Shown: piece by piece, positions 35,013 through 58,600 of the stretch | How positions within the stretch are numbered: the first letter of the stretch is position 1 | Layout of the letters: each line of letters begins with the position of its first letter | Assembly: GCA_907165065.1 (NCBI GenBank) | Contig: OU015524.1 | Span: forward strand, 31,124,795-31,188,794 | Length of the DNA: 64,000 nt | From: Caprimulgus europaeus | Taxonomy: Eukaryota > Chordata > Aves > Caprimulgiformes > Caprimulgidae | Direction: 5' to 3' | Notes under the pieces: generated by a model | The model's input: the letters and a program-made list of their open reading frames with translations, nothing else | Told to the model about the DNA's origin: nothing | The model's database searches: none | Made by a program: the position numbers and the translations under genes

Positions 35013-36789
35013 AGAACAATAAAATCTCACGCCAAAATAAATAGCTGCCCATCACAGCTTCAACAGGCAGGACCAAAGAGCTAGCCCCTAAGGGGCTTAG
35101 CTGGAAAACTGGACAATCCTAGTGTGCACGTGGTCATGGTTTGTCAGTGCCTTGACATCAACAGGACTTGAGCTTGGCTCCAAGCAGGAATAGGTTACAC
35201 ACATCACTGTTTTCAGTAGTGAACATCAGCGCTGGAGAGCTTGTGCCCTCTGTGAGCACTTAGTAGTAGCAGCCAAGCACACAGGTTGCAGAAGACAAGG
35301 ACCCAGGGCTGGAGGAAGAGCCCTCCAGTTTGGTTTTTTTGTCTTCAGGCCAATCAACCTCAACAAAACCAGATCAATTACAATTAAAAAAAACAACAAC
35401 CAAAAAAACCCAAAAAGGCCAAAGACCAAGGTGCAAATAAGGGTAATCGATTTTCTTCCGCTGTCAATTTGTCATTCATAACCAGAGGTTATCAGCAGCT
35501 CTGTTCTAGTTCAAACAGGCCATCACTTCAACCATGTCATCCCACCTGGTCAGGAATGCCTCGTGGCCTGCGCTGTGCTGGAGGTTGGACCACTGCCTTC
35601 CCCCCAACCTAGGAAATTTGGAATCTTTGAGCAAACAATTCTTGCTTAGCATCAACTGGTGGATGCGTGCTGCTTTGTTTCCCAACAACAAAAAAGTCAG
35701 CAAGGGTACAGCCAGCTAGTTTCACCCTCTAATCTGCTGCCAGTCTCCATCCTAGATTTATAAGCACGTGGTGCCACCTCTTTTTCAGTAGCATGTTCTG
35801 CAAATATGGCCAAGGGGAGGGGAGGATTTACTAACAGGAAGAGATCAGCCTCTGAGTCAGGAGCCCTGATGGGGAGGAAGATGCAATACTCCCTAGACGG
35901 CAGGCAGCCCAGGAAAAGTAAACAAGCAGCAGCAGATTTTATATCCACCAAACTGGGGTAAAACCCTGCCAAAGACACACTAAGTGCCAGCCCAGCAGCT
36001 TTTCTGATGCTGCTTTGGCCCTGAGATGCTAACTTGTTTTTTGAGGAGCCCAAGGGCATAAATATATCTCCATTTTAAAAAAGAAAGGCTTCCACAAGAG
36101 CCTCCTGCTGTCCCTGTTTGCTGTCTGTGTGCCCCAGGCCAGAGTTATGAGCTCTGCCCTTGCTGCTGAGCCCTCAGGCTTCTCTTGGTCCCCCCTCTCC
36201 CAGACCTCCCAGCCATCCCCCTTCTGCCTGGGCAACTCTATGTGTTTCCTGTAGCCTGTCCCAAGAGGAAAGATCCTAACAAGCCTTTAGAGTTCAGAGC
36301 AACTGGATGAAATGTCATGGGATCGACAACATTGGAAATGATAAGCAGAGACAGAAAGAGAAGGAAAGAGAGAAGTTGTAAGATCAACTAATCAGAATGA
36401 TCTAAGCACAGAGCACAACTGATCAGATCAATTCACAAAGGAAACGGATGACTAGCAACTGTCTGCAGCTCGCCTTCAGTCCTGGCCAGCAGTGCTCCCC
36501 ACATCCACTATGGCCATGAAGAGGTTTCCATAGGCAGACCCTACGGAGGGGACATCACCCTCTCCAAACAGTCCTGGCACATCAGTTCCACCCTTGCCGT
36601 TTCCTGCCTCCGGGGAGCTGGCATTGGTCCTCACTCTCCTTCCTGGAGCTGCAGCACTTCCCCATCCTTGTTCTTGCTGCCCTTGTGCTTGAACGATCCT
36701 GTGCCTGTCTCTAATCCCATGGAAAGGGGCTCCCCCCATGGTGCTGGGGGGGATGTAACACACTGGCAAAATGGGGGGCCACAGGGTGA

Positions 36790-49020
<12,231 letters not shown>

Positions 49021-49509
49021 GGTCCGAGGTCGGGCCGGGGGAGCCGCGTCCCCGCCTTCCCGCACCGACACCCGCCGCTCCCTCGCCGTCTCCCCGCCCC
49101 CTTCTCCCTCCCGACCTCTTCGGCTCTTGCCTTTTGCCTCCCAACACTCGCCACGGAAAGGAAAAAAAAAAGGCTTTGGAGGGGGAAAAGGGGGAAAAAC
49201 AAAAAGAAAAAAAAAAAGAAAGAAAAATGTAAAAAAAGGGGTGCGAAGAGGGAAAAAATAAAAATAAAATAAAATAAAAGAGGCTCGGGCGGCAGCAGCC
49301 GATGGGACGGGAGGGCTCGGCGGCGGCGCGGGAGCAGAGCCGAGCAGAGCCGTGCGCGCCGATGTCCTCTCTCCGCGCTTCCCGGCGAGACTCACCCCGC
49401 CGGCGGAGCGGCCGCGGCCCCGGGGGCTGCAGGCGGAGCGGTTCTCCCCCGCCCGCCCCCCCCTACCACCCCAACACCACCACCGGCCGCCCCTTTTCCC
49501 GGCGCGGGG

Positions 49510-49516
49510 TGACTCA
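49510..49516. promoter_or_regulatory. FOSL2: Second AP-1 site TGACTCA near FOSL2 exon 1
   Basis: Exact consensus AP-1/TRE, about 490 bp upstream of the start codon. Together with the copy at 49582 it forms a pair in the same orientation. Confidence 0.6.
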
Positions 49517-49581
49517 ACCGAGCCTTAACTCCCCGCGGCTCCCCGGTAGAGTGAGCGGGAGGGAGCTCCGCGCACCCGCGG

Positions 49582-49588
49582 TGACTCA
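49582..49588. promoter_or_regulatory. FOSL2: AP-1 site TGACTCA in FOSL2 promoter/5' UTR region
   Basis: Exact consensus AP-1/TRE. A second copy lies 72 bp away. Fos-Jun dimers bind this sequence, so it is a plausible autoregulatory site for FOSL2. Confidence 0.6.
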
Positions 49589-49617
49589 GAGCAATGGCAT
49601 CGCCCCGGCCCCACTCG

Positions 49618-49625
49618 CTTATTAT
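49618..49625 (-). promoter_or_regulatory. FOSL2: TATA-like box for FOSL2
   Basis: The minus strand reads ATAATAAG, the only A/T-rich element in this part of the GC-rich island. A start site about 30 bases downstream (near 49590) would give a 5' UTR of about 570 nt and place the CArG box near -330. This is inferred from position only. Confidence 0.3.
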
Positions 49626-49763
49626 CCGCCCGCCGCCGCACCATGTGCACTCGCACACGTCAAACCCGCGGCGCACCGGCCCCACCTTGCCAGCGCGGAG
49701 CCTCCCACCTGCTGCCGGCGCGGGGGGGGCGGGACGGGGAGCGAGGGACCGCGCCCGCCTCCT

Positions 49764-49856
49764 CCGCGCCCGCCCCCGCCGCTCCGACCGCCCCGCCCGG
49801 ACCCGCGCGGAGCCCGGGTCCGGGCGGGGCGGTCGGAGCGGCGGGGGCGGGCGCGG
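49764..49856. repeat. Perfect 42-bp inverted repeat with 9-bp loop
   Basis: The left arm 49764-49805 is the exact reverse complement of the right arm 49815-49856. The loop is the 9 bp at 49806-49814. The arms are almost pure G+C and include GGGGCGG boxes. The pairing stops at both outer ends (49763 against 49857). It lies between the CArG box and the TATA-like box of FOSL2. Confidence 0.9.
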
Positions 49857-49922
49857 CAGCGTGTTCCCGTCAAGCTCCGCCTCCCCCCCGCCCTACTTGG
49901 TCCCGTCCGTTGTCGCACGTTG

Positions 49923-49932
49923 CCAAAAATGG
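49923..49932. promoter_or_regulatory. FOSL2: CArG box (serum response element core) upstream of FOSL2
   Basis: Sequence CCAAAAATGG is a perfect CC(A/T)6GG. On the plus strand TGCGTCG starts five bases after it. I recall the c-fos SRE-FAP pair having the same spacing. It lies about 900 bp 5' of the start codon and about 300 bp 5' of the TATA-like box, similar to the SRE position in FOS. Confidence 0.6.
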
Positions 49933-49976
49933 TCATTTGCGTCGCAGGACGCCAGCGCGGGTTTCCTTGCCGCGGA

Positions 49977-49984
49977 TGACGTTG
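49977..49984. promoter_or_regulatory. FOSL2: CRE-like half site TGACGTTG
   Basis: Contains the TGACG core bound by CREB/ATF proteins and sits about 45 bp outside the CArG box in the FOSL2 upstream region. It matches seven of the eight bases of a full CRE (TGACGTCA). Confidence 0.4.
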
Positions 49985-50214
49985 CTGCGAGAGGGATTCC
50001 CTGGCTGGGCTGCCGGGATTTAAAGGGGCAGGCACACTGCTGGGGGTGGGGGGGAGTGGTGGCTCTGCGGGGGTCTGTCCGGCTCCTCTCCCGGCAGGGG
50101 GGTGGGTGGCACCAGCGGTACCGCAGCGCTGGGCCCGTTTTGTCACAGCGGCAATAAAACAAGGGCCGGGCTCGGGTAGCTTCCATAGCAGCGGTAACCT
50201 ATTTTTATTTCTTT

Positions 50215-50855
50215 AAGTTATTTTTATGGATTTTATTTTTTCCTTTATTTCTGTTTTCTAAATTTTATTATTTTGTTTATTTTTCATTTTATTTTTACTT
50301 TTACTTTATCTTTCTTTTTGGTTTATTTTTTATTATTTCTTTTTCTCATTTATTTATTTTTTTATTTCTGGATTTAATTTTTATTTTCTATTAGTTTTAA
50401 GTTTTGTTTTTCATTAGTTTTAATTCTTATTTTTCATAATTTATTTTTCATTCTCTTTTTTATTTTACGTTTATCTTTATTTTATTTTTTCTTTTTGTTT
50501 CATTGTTTATTATTTCTTTTTCTCTTTTTTCCTGTTTTTTTATTTTTCATTTTTTATTTTTACTATTTACTATTTTTAATTGTTTATTTTTCTTTTTTTC
50601 ATTTTACTTTTATCTTTATTTTAGTTTTTCGTTTGGATTTTTTGCTTATTATTTCTTTTTCTCTTTTATTTTATTTTTATTATTTTGCTTTTATTTTTAT
50701 TACTAATTCTTCCTTTTTTCTTTTATTTTTATTTTTCTTTTATTTTTCTTTCTATTTTTTCTTTCCTTTTCTTTTTTATTGTTTTATTTTTTTTTTTAAT
50801 TTAGTCTTATTTTTATTTTTTAATTTTATTTTTATACTTATTTTTATTTTTTTGA
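50215..50855. repeat. T-rich low-complexity tract, (TTTTA)n-like
   Basis: About 640 bp of T with scattered A and very few G or C, in irregular TTTTA/TTTCTTTT units. It begins immediately at the upstream edge of the FOSL2 CpG island. The plus strand is strongly T-biased throughout, so any frame reads mostly Phe, Leu, Ile and Tyr. These open frames are compositional and not genes. Confidence 0.9.
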
Positions 50856-53270
50856 GTGCACTTCTCCATCCTCCTGGGAGCTGGCCGCAGCACCACTCCA
50901 GGCCTCCAAGCCAGAGTAGGTCAGGAGAAGTGACAGCCCTGGGCTGCCCTGCAGTGGGAATTCGCGAGGTGAGGACAGTCAGAGCCGGCTTCGGGTGGCT
51001 GTGGCATTGCCCTGCCACTGACTGGCGCGGGCTGGAAGGTGGCAGGAGCAGATAGAGCAGAGGCACCGCACTGAGAACGTGGGCTCTTGGGTGACCTGCA
51101 GCAAACACAGCAATGATGCCAGTTTACAGATTGTTAAACTGATGCTCTTAAACCCAAAATGCTTTGTTTTCACCTTCCCTGAGGGATTCACCCAGCCCTT
51201 AGCCTGTCCTTTTTGCTGGTAGGGAAGGAGAAGTCATCTAAGTTCAAGCTGTAAAATCCCATTTAAGCTGTCTCATGGGCAAAGTATTTTCCCACAGGAG
51301 CTCATCTGAGAGTAATGGGCTTTCCTCCGCTCGCACTGTCCTCCCCGGGGAGGGAGCGGCAGCACCCATCCCCAGCCCAGAGCCTTCGGGAGCTCCGGGA
51401 CGATGCAGCCCACCCGTGCCAAGTCTTCCGCGCCCGATGTTGGTTTTTTTTTCTTTAGCACTGAGCCAGGCATTTGGGACTAAAACTCCTGCCGATGTGT
51501 TTTAGTCTCAAAAGACTGTTACAACGGATGGAACCGTTTCTAACTACTAAAAAGAAACCCGGCTCTGTTTCAGCTAAAAACCAGGACACGAGGCCACTGG
51601 TTTTCATCACCTTCATCTTCCAGACGCTTTAAATTCTCCCTCTGAATTAGCCGCGGCATCTGACTTTGGGGGAGGTGGGGACATAGTTTTTTATTATGTA
51701 AAAATAAAGCCGTGCTTCCAGCTGGTGAGGGGCTGGGGAGGGGGAGAGGCACTTCAGCAGGCACGGCCAGGCTGTGACGTGGTTTTCCCCTTGGGTTGCA
51801 CGTCAGGCAGATGATCTCCACGTGCTTCTTCCTGCTGGAAAGAGAACTAGTTCAAGATGTGAGAGGAATCAGGCTGCAGTCGTTAAGAGGTGAAGAGAGA
51901 CAAGGGAAAAACACGGGTTGTAATAAAGAAGCTTAACAAAAGGGGTTGGGTTTTGGCTGGTGACCTCCCTCGGCTCTGCCTCCAGCTTTCCTCAGGTGGA
52001 GGCTGTTGCTGGCCCTGGGGTTTGGCAGGCATCGGGAGCCACTGCAGTCATCTGGGGTCACCAGCCCTGGCTTTGGTCACCTTTTATACCAGGCTGGTGG
52101 GATTGTGGGAACCATGCTACTGTGCAGCAAGGAATGTGAAAGTATTTGGTCCACGGAGAGAGAGAAACAGGGCGGGTGGAGAAGGGGGTGCTGGAGCGTT
52201 AGTGTTGAGGCATTCTGTGAGAGGAAGAGAGGGATTTTCTTGTCCCTCCTCCCAGAATTGTTTCTATAATTTTTCTTCAGCAGATCATTAAACCTAAACT
52301 ACCTGTTCTCCTCATGTTTCAGCTCAAGTACAAGCATTTTGAATGCTTATAATGTTTTCAAACATTATTCCAACGTGATTTTGGCACATCTACCCCATCC
52401 TGCCAAATTTGCATGAGACCTTGTCTGGGAACAGCTTGTTTGAAATGACATTCAAGTGCCGTTTTAATATTCGGCTGCAGTTAATGTGGATGCAATTAGT
52501 TGACACTTGCAAATCCTCAAGTTAAAAGCCCTGTAAGAAGTGTAGGAAGCTGAAAGCACACCCGAGGCCAAACCCTCAGCTCCTGTCAGGTGGTGAACCT
52601 CCCTTCCACGGCTGGACTGGCACCACCTTGTCCTCTGCAAGTGCCTGACCCATGGCCCCCAGATGCAACACTGAAGTTTTACTATATTTTTAAGTTGACT
52701 TCACTAGAGTTTCTTCTGGCTTGGGAGGGCAAAACCTCTCTGGCTAAGATGGGCTCACACGTATAGAAGTGATTGGTATGTCCCATGGGTGAAAAATAAT
52801 CAGCTCCATGGAGCCTCCTCATTCCCATATCAGCCCTTCATAATCCTTTTTAATTTTTTTGGATCAAAGTAACTCAGACTAGCCTGGCTCGTGGTGCCCC
52901 AGACACATGCATTTTTAATCCGCACCCAGACCAAGCCTCGTTGTGCAATAGGCTCCCCGCTTCCAAAAAAACAAGAGATAACATGTACGTCTGCTTAGTC
53001 CATTCTTGCCTGAACCATAGACAAATTAAGACCAGCCCAGGTTCCAGGGCAGGAGAGGATCATTGTAAGGCAAATGAGACCTTGGCTCCTCGTGCTTCTG
53101 GATTTCAGGAGCAATTAGGAGACTGAAACCCAGACTTGGGAATGCTTTTCACCCTGTTTTTACAGGAGAAGAGGATAAGGGCGCTCGGCAGTGGCTTGGC
53201 AAGCACGTGGCAGAGCCTGCAGTTAGGACCTCCTTCTCCAGCCTCCTTGGTAGTGCCAGGCTGCACCAGC

Positions 53271-53330
53271 CATGCCATGCCATGCCATGCCATGCCATGC
53301 CATGCCATGCCATGCCATGCCATGCCATGC
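53271..53330. repeat. (CATGC)12 pentanucleotide microsatellite
   Basis: Twelve uninterrupted CATGC units. Frames on both strands stay open through it and read HAMPC-type or AWHGM-type repeats; this is a property of the pentamer and not evidence of coding. Confidence 0.97.
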
Positions 53331-55642
53331 CACCTGCCTAAGGGCAAAGCCACCAATTTGCCATCCAGGTAGAAAATTGCAACCATGTTCTTCTTTCTCC
53401 TGAATCTTCTTTTTTGAAAACAATCCTTTTGATATCTCTTGTCAAGAAGCCTGTAGTAATCACTCCACCTTAAATGTGCACTGCCACCAGGGAAGGACAG
53501 CCGAGACCCAGACGCGCTGGGCTGTGCCTGCTGCAGGGCAGCACAGCCCCTAGGCTGGGGGCAGCTCCAGGGGTGGTGGGACTGCAGCTGCTCCGCACCG
53601 GTGGGGCACGGGGAGCTGTAGAACAGCCCAGGAAGGGGCACGCACCTCTTCTCCCCACACCATTCCTCATCTCCTGTTTTAAAATTCACTCCCAGATCCC
53701 CCAGACTGGTGCTGTCTTGGTCACCATTCATTAAAAAGGGCGTTTATTACAGAAATGATGACTTCGTTGCTTCCCAAGACCTTTTCCTTGAGCTCTCTGA
53801 AGGAGCAGTGCATGCATTTCCAGGGCTCTCCAGCCCTTCCTGACAAATGTACTTTCATCTGTGCATGAAGTCCGCTTTCATATTGTCTCCCTAAGTGCTA
53901 AGAGCAAGTGTTTTGATGTTAACTTCTGGGAACTTGCTCTTAAGCTACCACCTCACACTTAATTACAGTTATTTATTAAGTACTCCAGCGTATCCAAGGG
54001 AGAAGGGAGGTTTTCTGCTTCAAAGTGTTTCTGGATGTGGTTCGGCAAACACCTTACACCAAGCAGAGTGCTTTTCCTACCTACATGCTGTGGGACCACA
54101 GAGCCCCCTCTCCTGTCGATAACCTCGTTGCTTTCAGAAGGTCGCACGGCAGCCACAGGGCCCCACTCCAGCAGCACATCGTATCTTTAGGGCAGGGTGT
54201 CACGCCCCTCAGTTGATCTCAGGTGACTGCAGTGAGGTGTTCTTGTGTTCAAGCACATAGCTGGCTCAGCCCCACGTTCCTGGCGGGGTGAGCACTGCCA
54301 TACGTCCTGTCCGGGGTAAAAACACTAATCCCACCACTCTTACCACAGCCTGGTGATGAGGTGACATAATTTAACTCTTTCCCAATCCTGATGCCAATAA
54401 AAGCCCAGGATAAAGCCAGATGCTGAGATGCTCTTCCCTCTTTTGAACTAGGGCTGGGTGATGCTGAGGGCCTGGGATGCAGGCAGGGCAGCAGCCGGGC
54501 AGTCCCTGCAGCACGGGCACCAAACCCTGCTGGCACTGCTCAGTCAGGCTGGTGGCACAGCCACGGTGCGGTGTTGTAGCCAGCGCTCCTGCTGCCTCCA
54601 TGCAGGTCAGCACTGCAGAGATCCCAGACGCCAACAAAGCCAAACACTACTTCAAAGCAGAAACAACTTCAGCCCTCTTAAAACTCTCCAGAACAAAGAT
54701 CCTCCCAACCCACTGAGCAGCAGGTGCAAGAAGTGGATTGGGACCAAGGGCTTATTAAAAGTGACCACGACGCACAGTTTACAGCATTTTGCTGGTGTAG
54801 GGAAGCAGAAAACAGCTTGAGGAGATGCCAGCCTAGGGACCAGCAATCTGCCTCCTAGCCCAGAGTACACGGGATGTGAGGGATGGGAATAGAGATCCCA
54901 CGAGTCAAGCTCTAGACACCTCTTGGCGCAAGATGAATGGTCTTATCTTGATACCTGTGTTTGTTTGCCTCACTCCAAAGCTGTCTCAGCAACATGAGAG
55001 CCTGCCTTGTCCTGCTCCTGCCTCTTGCAGAAACACCACCTCTGGTCCCAGCAGCCGAAGGGTACACTGAGGCTCATTCACACCACAGCCCAGGGCCTTC
55101 CCCGTGACATCCCAGGCAGCTCTGCGAGGATGGCCCCAGCAGACGCTACTGCAGGAGGTATTTTAGGGGATGGGAGCCCTGCTCTGCAGAGCTTAGACCC
55201 AGCTCTTTCCCCATTACCCAGTCCAGTAAGGAACTTTAATATTTTCTTACTGTCTTTTGTGAGCACAGCCTCAACAAACATGTTTTCTTGTGTTAAAGCA
55301 GTGGAAAGGACCCAAAACGTACCTCAGGAGCAGTAAAACCCACTCCTGCCAGCACCCCTATGGCTCAGCTGAACAGAGGCCAAGGACAGCATCTTGCCTG
55401 AAGTGCCTGTGCTCAGGTGCAATCAGGACCAGGCCCATGGCCATGCTGCTGAGGTGCCATCACAGCCTGGGCTGGCAGGAGGGGGAACCAACCCATATCC
55501 TTCTACCACAGAGTTTCGGATGCAATTCTCTAATGCACTCAGAGCAGGCCATGTGGATCACCCAGCTGAGCTTATCAGACAGCTCATTGTTCCCGCCTGA
55601 GTGATTCAGCCCCTCCAAAGTACTCTCAGGCATCACAACAGT

Positions 55643-55693
55643 GAGGAGGAGGAGGAGGAAGGAGAAGGAGGAAGAGAAGGAGGAAGGAGGCAT
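55643..55693. repeat. (GGA/GAA)n purine-rich microsatellite
   Basis: An imperfect GAG/GGA/GAA run of about 50 bp with all purines on the plus strand. Confidence 0.85.
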
Positions 55694-58600
55694 GCAGCAC
55701 ACACAGATAGTCCTCCTGATAGTGCGAGGCAGATAAACACATGTGAGTTAATGGCTGAGCTCAGATCTAGTTGAGGCAGTTTGACCTTTCTGCTGGTGAG
55801 CCTACCTTCAGCTGACATGAAAGAGTTTGACACAAGCACTCAGGGGAATGTGTGGCCAATAAGTGAGACTTACTTTCTCCAGCAAGTAATATTGATTAGC
55901 GCAGCGCCTGCAGACGCAGCTCAAGGCGCTGGTGGGATTTCAGCACAGCTCACTCAGGGAGTGAGCAGAAGAGACAGCTGAGACACAAAGATAAAATAAT
56001 CTGTTGACTGAACCTGTAAAGTGTCCTTTCTGTCTCCTACCATAGCCCTGCTGAAAGCCTTGGAGGGAGGGAGGCAGGCTGGGCAGTGACACAGAGAGCC
56101 GGCTGCTATCCCTGCATGGCCTGGCTCGTCTCCATCCAGGTGGGTATCCGTGTCATTGAGCACCTCTTCCCAACTTCCTGGGACACTTTGTCCTTTGGCA
56201 TCCCTTGTAAAGGAGCTTCTGTTAGGAGTACTAATGTTTTCTGTGAATTTGGGCAATTAGGATAAAAAAGTGAACCAAGGATCCGTCTGAGAATCTGAGA
56301 GGATTTTGCCTCTCTCACCAACCAGGACAGGCCCTTCCCCAGCGTAAAGGGTGGCACAGGACTGTGCCAGCGAACGAAACCAAACACAGATCTGTGCAGC
56401 CTCACTCAGGGAAGCCATGTGGTGGCATTCCCACTGGGCTGAGATCCCATCCTCTGTGCACCCTCAGACACGGATCTTGGTGAGCTTGGTGATTCCCTGT
56501 TGGCTGCACATTATAAGCCATTCTGAAGCATGGAATGTCTGGGACTCAGTTTCCTGCTGCCCCAGACATCTTGTTGGTGGCACCACAAAGCTGAAACATT
56601 GCTCACACTGAAAAGAGTGGCTGCCTGGAGTCTATAGCCAAGGCTCTTTGTTTCATAGGAGCACATTTTGAAAATCTTGCTCCTAGCCTTTTGCACTTAG
56701 AGAGAGCCTGATCCAAGCGTAAGGCAGTACCATGCTCTTTGCCCAAGTCCATGGAAAGCCCAAAAGAGCCACAGTAGGAAAACATGAACTACTCCAATTT
56801 GTGTTGTCTGTGTTTATCCCGATGACACCTAAGTACCAGCAATACCAGCCAAATGCTCTGGGACGTGAGGTGGAAACTGCAGTATGCAGCATTTCTTAAC
56901 TGCCCCAGTCCAAATGCCTCCCATAATAAACTCCAGATTTGCTCAGGAATATAGAATGGGTTTTTTGAAAGCAGCAGGATGACCTAGAAGCTTGGGTTAC
57001 AAATAATCTATATGCAAAGGCGCTTCAAGTTCTTTTAAAGCAATGCATGATATTATGCCAACACGACCACTGAGTCCAGGTAAAGGGACCAAATGTTTAT
57101 AATAGTGGGCAAGTTTTTGGAGGATTACAAGGATGCTCTTGCCCAGGGTGTTATCAAATCTTTCCATCATTTCCTGTACTTTTCTTTCCTCTGCCTTCTT
57201 CCTTTTGCTGCTATGTATGGAAAGACGAGGAAAGTTTCAGGGAAGGATCAGGAGGCGGTTGCTCCTGACAAGCTTTTGCCCACCTACCGTCCCTCTGGCT
57301 AGGATGTGATCCCAGGTTTTGATCATCAGGGTCATGATGCAAATACAGAAGCTCCCTGGGAGCTGGGATCAGCGAGGGCAGCCCCTGGCTGCAGGCAACT
57401 GTTTAGATGGGGATGTGATGCGTAGGAAGAGTGCTCCCCAAGCGAGAGGGCGAAGCCTGGGTAAACACACAGCAGCACCCTGGGGAGCTGTTGAAGGGGT
57501 GTGGGATGGCGACGGGAGGGCTCAGCAGGCTCAGTTTTGGCCGCATCCATGCCCTCACGGCTGTAGGCAAACACATCCCGTCCCTTGCTAAGCCTGCTTC
57601 CACAGCGCGTTTAACAACACGCATTAAAATCCCAGCGGGTCCAGGATAAGAGATGCTGTTTGCGGATGCCAGTCAGTTTAAAGAGAAACAATACGCGTTA
57701 ACCTGCATTGGGCTGCAAGCGGGGACAGGCCCTGGGCTGCCGGCGGACACCTGCTGTCTTGCCCCCGGCCGGGGCGTGCCGCGGGAGGGCCGATCCCGTG
57801 CGGGCAGCTGCAATCTCGCAGCCCCTCTGCCAGCGAGAGCGAACCCTGCCGCCACCCAGGCGCAGGTGGAAGTTTGGGGACCCTCAAGCTCCTGGGCTGG
57901 CCGAGTACAGGCTGGTCCCTAAGGCACATCCAGCCCTTCGGGCTTCAAAGCCCTGAAGACAGAGTTGTGCTGCTCTCTGCCATCCTGGCCTCCTCTGTTA
58001 GATCATGCTGTGCTGGCAGTTTGCAAAGCTGTCTATTATCAGCACGTTAATAACCTTTCACAATGTTTAATTACTTGGAAAGGTAATCGGTCCTGTGGTA
58101 GTTCTTTAAAAAGCATGCCCATTTCACTTGCTCTTGGCAGAGACTTCTGCTTTTTGTCTTTCACTCTCACAATAAATATGTTTCAACTGATCCTGCTTCC
58201 AAAGGCAATACCTATTTGTAAAACAAAGAGGAAGATTGCTCCCTGGCTTTCTGGGCATGGGCTCTGCAGCCGGGTGCTGTGCCACAGATCTCTCCCATCC
58301 ACACCATTGTGCTGTGCTCAGGGAGGCTATCTGCATTTTGTTTTGTTTTTTTAATGGCTTCTCATTTAAGGTGCCTGGTTTGACAGCACAGCCAGGTACC
58401 CAGGGGCAGACTCTTTACTTCACCAGCAGAGCCAGCCCTGCTGCTGGCTGCGCATAAATAAATAGCCAAGAAGCCGAATAGTCCAGTCCCCTCCGCTGGC
58501 TCACTGCTGCCCTTTGGCAGTGCCGACACAGGCTGTGACAAGCTGTGATGCCAGGGGCTGGGGCCGGCAGGAAGGAGCAGGAGGACCCGGTAGCTGCAGG

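Larger units (their letters stand above)
31790..36789 (-). other. FOSL2: Probable FOSL2 3' UTR
   Basis: No exon is seen between the FOSL2 stop and about 31.8 kb. The stretch is AT-rich on both strands, with minus-strand AATAAA hexamers at several points (34482, 32787, 32715, 32585, 31810) and two AU-rich nonamers. A 3' UTR of about 5 kb would match the long FOSL2 message I recall from mammals. I place the end by the last AATAAA (31810-31815), preceded by TGTA and followed by a T-rich stretch. Shorter isoforms ending near 32.7 or 34.5 kb are possible. Confidence 0.5.

Noticed and set aside
50495-51055. 186-codon Phe/Leu/Ile/Tyr-rich frame resembling a membrane protein
   Set aside because: Produced entirely by the T-rich low-complexity tract.
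53136-53423. Open frames across the CATGC array on both strands
   Set aside because: The pentamer contains no stop in several frames; the peptides are simple repeats.
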